This document shows positions 59,517 through 64,000 of a stretch of DNA of 64,000 nucleotides, piece by piece; positions within the stretch are counted from its first letter, which is position 1, and each line of letters starts with the position of its first letter. The translations under genes were made by a program, and so were the position numbers. Source of the stretch: RBC074 sp964470555 (GTDB lineage: Bacteria > Acidobacteriota > Blastocatellia > RBC074); NCBI GenBank assembly GCA_964470555.1, contig CAYYDG010000033.1, positions 15,433 through 79,432 of the forward strand. The letters are read 5' to 3'. Under the pieces are notes generated by a model. That model saw only the letters and a list, made by a program, of their open reading frames with translations. It had not been told where the DNA came from and ran no database searches.

Positions 59517-62500
59517 GTTGAAGTGCTGATCGAACCTGAGAGGAACTGAAACTTACTCCTACCGTCCAAGCAAAGTAATAAGCGCTTGTTGAAGTGCTGA
59601 TCGAACCTGAGAGGAACTGAAACACACGTGTTTGAGGGTGTATCTCTTAGCTACCCTAGTGTTGAAGTGCTGATCGAACCTGAGAGGAACTGAAACTTCT
59701 GGCTTCTGTACAGAAAGAGCGTACAGCGGTTGTGTTGAAGTGCTGATCGAACCTGAGAGGAACTGAAACTCGGTAAAGACCTGGCTGTAAATGACTCCCA
59801 TAAGTTGAAGTGCTGATCGAACCTGAGAGGAACTGAAACCGTAGGGCTAAAGACCTACGGCCTGGGAACTCAGAGTTGAAGTGCTGATCGAACCTGAGAG
59901 GAACTGAAACTAGACTGGAGATACTTCTCACGGTAGGCGTTGCGGCGCGTTGAAGTGCTGATCGAACCTGAGAGGAACTGAAACTGCCGTATGCGTTCGG
60001 CTTATGCTTGTATCAAGGTCTAAGTTGAAGTGCTGATCGAACCTGAGAGGAACTGAAACACTATGTAGTGGCTTAGACATGCTTGCCCGCTGCCACTAAG
60101 TTGAAGTGCTGATCGAACCTGAGAGGAACTGAAACTTTACCTTCGCTAACTTCTTCCATCTCTCGCCTCCAAGGTTGAAGTGCTGATCGAACCTGAGAGG
60201 AACTGAAACTTGACTGCATTCTCAGCCTGCCTCTTTCCAGCGACCGTTGAAGTGCTGATCGAACCTGAGAGGAACTGAAACTCAATCCACGCGTGTGTGG
60301 ATTGAATTTTTGGTTTCTGGTTGAAGTGCTGATCGAACCTGAGAGGAACTGAAACTTGAGTGACTGTCCAGTCGTTAGACTTGATAGTTAGGTTGAAGTG
60401 CTGATCGAACCTGAGAGGAACTGAAACTTAGTATATTAAGTATTGTACGCATAGTCTCTTACCGTTGAAGTGCTGATCGAACCTGAGAGGAACTGAAACT
60501 CGACTTAGCGAGGTCAGTGAGCGGTTTCAATTCTGTTGAAGTGCTGATCGAACCTGAGAGGAACTGAAACCTTTTGCAGGCTGGTGTTGGCTTCCCCAGG
60601 AAGGGAGGGTTGAAGTGCTGATCGAACCTGAGAGGAACTGAAACCCGCGCTTGCGCGCCCGCTACACGTTTGAGGGCGGCAGTTGAAGTGCTGATCGAAC
60701 CTGAGAGGAACTGAAACGAAATTCCCGACCGGCCGGTATTTTTGCCTGATAAGTTGAAGTGCTGATCGAACCTGAGAGGAACTGAAACCTAGTGCAATCA
60801 AGACCAAAAGGGCTAAGAGTGCCCGTTGAAGTGCTGATCGAACCTGAGAGGAACTGAAACAGGCAGTGATTGAGGGAATTGCCTGAAGCTATCCCTATAG
60901 TTGAAGTGCTGATCGAACCTGAGAGGAACTGAAACGCGGCACGATCTGGGCTACGCCCAAACCGCAAAACAGCGGTTGAAGTGCTGATCGAACCTGAGAG
61001 GAACTGAAACGCAAAAGTGTCAAGCTTTGCAGCCGTTCCTGCTTTAGTTGAAGTGCTGATCGAACCTGAGAGGAACTGAAACTCATTGACGTGAGCTTTA
61101 ATAACCTGATGTAAATACCTGTTGAAGTGCTGATCGAACCTGAGAGGAACTGAAACAAGACAAGCCTTTGCCGCTGGAGAACCAACCCCGTGGGGTTGAA
61201 GTGCTGATCGAACCTGAGAGGAACTGAAACCGAGTGCTGCTCCCATATCGAGTTCAGTCCCTTGGTTGAAGTGCTGATCGAACCTGAGAGGAACTGAAAC
61301 CCCGCCGCAGCCGCCTCGTCATCGAACCCGGTGAATAGTTGAAGTGCTGATCGAACCTGAGAGGAACTGAAACCGAAAAATCTATCCTGAATGCCTACCA
61401 AGTGAGGCCGTCAGTTGAAGTGCTGATCGAACCTGAGAGGAACTGAAACTCTTGCGAATCGCCAAAGAGTCGCTGCCGGAGAGTAAGTGTTGAAGTGCTG
61501 ATCGAACCTGAGAGGAACTGAAACCTGCTGACGCCGAAGCGTTAGCGTTGTTTGTCACCGAGTTGAAGTGCTGATCGAACCTGAGAGGAACTGAAACTGT
61601 CCGGTCTGTTGTCCACACCACGGTGCTGGAACAGTTGAAGTGCTGATCGAACCTGAGAGGAACTGAAACCCGAGGGTGAAGTCTTGACCGGCCGGGCCGC
61701 CGATGAGTTGAAGTGCTGATCGAACCTGAGAGGAACTGAAACCGGATGAACATCTTGCCGCACAGCACCAGCGCCAGGGTGTTGAAGTGCTGATCGAACC
61801 TGAGAGGAACTGAAACACGAGCGTTGTCCCCGGTAACATCCACCTCAATGGTGGAGTTGAAGTGCTGATCGAACCTGAGAGGAACTGAAACAAAACGTCG
61901 GCTCGATAAGCTGACGCACTCAGAGAGTTGAAGTGCTGATCGAACCTGAGAGGAACTGAAACCATTTCTAAAGGGACCACGACATTTTTTTAAGAGCTTG
62001 TTGAAGTGCTGATCGAACCTGAGAGGAACTGAAACTGGCCTTCTTACGAGGCCAACAATCAGACGATCCCAGGTTGAAGTGCTGATCGAACCTGAGAGGA
62101 ACTGAAACTTCTTTCTTTTCACCTGCGGCCTTGTCGGCCAACGTTGAAGTGCTGATCGAACCTGAGAGGAACTGAAACGCGATCATCTCCTCTACCTCCG
62201 CCTTCGTGAGGCCGTTGAAGTGCTGATCGAACCTGAGAGGAACTGAAACGCGGCTACCGACTCCGGCGTCAGTAAAATCTACCGGTTGAAGTGCTGATCG
62301 AACCTGAGAGGAACTGAAACCAAACGCTGTAAAGCGATAGGCGGTAATGTAAGTTGAAGTGCTGATCGAACCTGAGAGGAACTGAAACTTTAGGATCCCA
62401 GACCATTCTTGAAGCGCCTTGGCGTTGAAGTGCTGATCGAACCTGAGAGGAACTGAAACTCAGTTGGTTTGCGATGGCGGGAACCACTCATTTGCGTTGA

Positions 62501-63773
62501 AGTGCTGATCGAACCTGAGAGGAACTGAAACAACCGCGCCGAGTCCGGGATTTTCACCAACTGCGGAGTTGAAGTGCTGATCGAACCTGAGAGGAACTGA
62601 AACTTACGGCCCTCCACCACAGTCGGCTCGCCCTTGAAAAGTTGAAGTGCTGATCGAACCTGAGAGGAACTGAAACGGAAAGACCTTCACTCCAACGGCC
62701 AGCAAAAAAACCACGTTGAAGTGCTGATCGAACCTGAGAGGAACTGAAACCAAAGATGCCGAAACATCGCAACGGCAGTCTCCCCGAAGTTGAAGTGCTG
62801 ATCGAACCTGAGAGGAACTGAAACAAAACCAATAATTATCATAGTATTCATTGAATTCTTTTTTGTTGAAGTGCTGATCGAACCTGAGAGGAACTGAAAC
62901 TCAGTTGGTGTTGTCCCATCAACTTGCAGTTTACGTTGAAGTGCTGATCGAACCTGAGAGGAACTGAAACATTTCTGTCGCGATGATCCATGCGGCGGCT
63001 CCGTTGAAGTGCTGATCGAACCTGAGAGGAACTGAAACTCAGCATATTGCGTAAACTGTTCCGAGACAAAATCAAGTTGAAGTGCTGATCGAACCTGAGA
63101 GGAACTGAAACAAACGTGAACCTCAGCATGGCTCCGGCTGGGATTTCGATGTTGAAGTGCTGATCGAACCTGAGAGGAACTGAAACCTAGCCTCTGTTTC
63201 ACTGTATCGCTGCCGAGCTTGGGTTGAAGTGCTGATCGAACCTGAGAGGAACTGAAACGCGATGATCCATGCGGCGGCTCCTGATGCCGCTCCCGTTGAA
63301 GTGCTGATCGAACCTGAGAGGAACTGAAACACATACGTTCCTCCTCACACAGAGTTTTGCTTTTATTGGTTGGTTGAAGTGCTGATCGAACCTGAGAGGA
63401 ACTGAAACTTGCGAAAGTAGAACGCACAAGCCTAGTGTGCCAGCCACGTTGAAGTGCTGATCGAACCTGAGAGGAACTGAAACTTGGCAGGTGCGCTACG
63501 GCATCCGTCCCCAGATCAAGTTGAAGTGCTGATCGAACCTGAGAGGAACTGAAACCCGTCGCCCCAATACGAATGGACGTATACGCGCAAGTTGAAGTGC
63601 TGATCGAACCTGAGAGGAACTGAAACTCCCGGCATGTCCTTCAATAATAAATGTTGCCCCGTAAGTTGAAGTGCTGATCGAACCTGAGAGGAACTGAAAC
63701 CGGCCTGGAAATCGGCTTGCCGACGCGCCGGGATTGTGTTGAAGTGCTGATCGAACCTGAGAGGAACTGAAAC
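59517..63773 (+). CRISPR. CRISPR array, 59 repeats of 36 bp and 58 spacers
   Basis: I counted 59 repeats from 59517 to 63738, each starting GTTGAAGTGCTGATCGAACC and ending TGAGAGGAACTGAAAC, with no variant seen, including the last one. Spacers run from 32 to 42 bases, about 37 on average. A repeat ending CTGAAAC would leave an eight-base 5' tag ACTGAAAC on the crRNA, as in type III and some type I systems. The varied spacer length fits type III better than I-E or I-F. Transcription is assigned to the plus strand from the repeat end and the terminator at 63780. No cas gene lies in the window, so subtype stays open. Confidence 0.97.
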
Positions 63774-63779
63774 TGTATT

Positions 63780-63811
63780 AAAAAAGCCGCTCACCAAGAG
63801 CGGCTTTTTTG
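63780..63811 (+). terminator. Terminator after the CRISPR array
   Basis: A 13-bp inverted repeat (AAAAAAGCCGCTC / GAGCGGCTTTTTT) encloses the loop ACCAA. It follows the last repeat by six bases and fits termination of the pre-crRNA on the plus strand. It would also work for a transcript entering from the right. Confidence 0.9.
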
Positions 63812-63835
63812 TTGAGAGGTTGTTGGAAATTGGCG

Positions 63836-63997
63836 CCAGAGGCTCCGCCTGTTTACCAGAGGCTCTGCCTGTTTATAGAAATTACTCTCTACCAATTTGT
63901 GGAATCGCCAAAAACGGTAGCGCAACCTCGCCAAGGTTGCGCTGCTCCTCAATCAGCCTACTTGAGAACCGGCGCAACCTTGGCGAGGTTGCGTTAC
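63836..63997. repeat. Short direct repeat and 21-bp inverted repeat at the right edge
   Basis: CCAGAGGCTCYGCCTGTTTA is present twice in tandem at 63836-63855 and 63856-63875. Then CGCAACCTCGCCAAGGTTGC + G at 63921-63941 is mirrored by a perfect complement at 63973-63993 (extended match 63918-63942 against 63971-63997). No gene is seen in the last 190 bases. Confidence 0.75.
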
Positions 63998-64000
63998 GAT

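Noticed and set aside
59375..59569. Minus-strand frame running from the leader into the first repeat
   Set aside because: It ends in repeat-encoded residues and has no domain, so it is not a gene.
59517..63800. Long minus-strand reading frames across the array
   Set aside because: Each frame is just the 36-base repeat read in three phases (giving FQFLSGSISTST, VSVPLRFDQHFN or FSSSQVRSALQ), so they are artefacts of a repeat lacking stops and not proteins.
1..64000. tRNA, rRNA and riboswitch genes
   Set aside because: I looked at the gaps for tRNA-like cloverleaf ends and known riboswitch consensus stretches and found none that I could support.

Overview
The window reads as one contig of an Acidobacteriota-like bacterium, possibly a Blastocatellia relative. 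This is inferred from gene content, not from a phylogenetic marker. The supporting signs are Oar-type TonB-dependent receptors with a carboxypeptidase-regulatory-like domain, DUF1501/DUF1553 and PQQ-dehydrogenase genes, DUF4097 proteins behind an ECF sigma factor, Uma2 nucleases, many small toxin-antitoxin genes, and several families of inverted repeats between genes. No rRNA or tRNA gene was seen.

Bases 1-24 kb hold a long block of plus-strand genes. It opens with two TonB-dependent receptors (the first cut by the window edge), a DoxX protein, two near-duplicate secreted TlpA-like thioredoxins flanking a CxxCH protein, and three small secreted proteins including a CpeT-like one. Next come a family 2A encapsulin shell gene and, overlapping it, a SufS-type cysteine desulfurase with a long low-complexity N-terminus, which is the known cargo arrangement of sulfur-storing encapsulins. 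These are followed by a Tat-exported DOPA-dioxygenase-family protein, APS kinase, uroporphyrinogen-III methyltransferase, a Met8-type siroheme synthase, an Fe-S APS/PAPS reductase and a sulfate ABC transporter. The inferred theme is sulfate uptake, activation, reduction and siroheme supply, next to a protein shell that stores sulfur taken from cysteine. ATP sulfurylase and sulfite reductase are not in the window.

Bases 24-36 kb are mixed. Transketolase is followed by two further copies of its 3' end, separated by accessory genes (a nucleotidyltransferase-fold protein and a RelE/ParE pair). Then come more toxin-antitoxin-like genes, a HugZ-like protein, a NADAR protein, an esterase, an MbtH protein without any NRPS, a SET-domain protein and a DUF4287/DUF5655 protein. 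Bases 35-41 kb on the minus strand hold a degenerate enhancer-binding-like regulator and an ECF sigma / anti-sigma / DUF4097 operon.

Bases 41-51 kb hold a sugar-nucleotide epimerase, two Uma2 genes, small membrane proteins, recO, pyruvate phosphate dikinase, a VapBC-like pair, a nucleotidyltransferase and a MobB-like GTPase. Bases 51-58 kb on the minus strand hold a PQQ-dehydrogenase / DUF1501 / DUF1549-DUF1553 operon. The end of the window (59517-63773) is a CRISPR array of 59 repeats of 36 bp and 58 spacers. It has an AT-rich leader on the left, a strong terminator on the right, and no cas gene in view.
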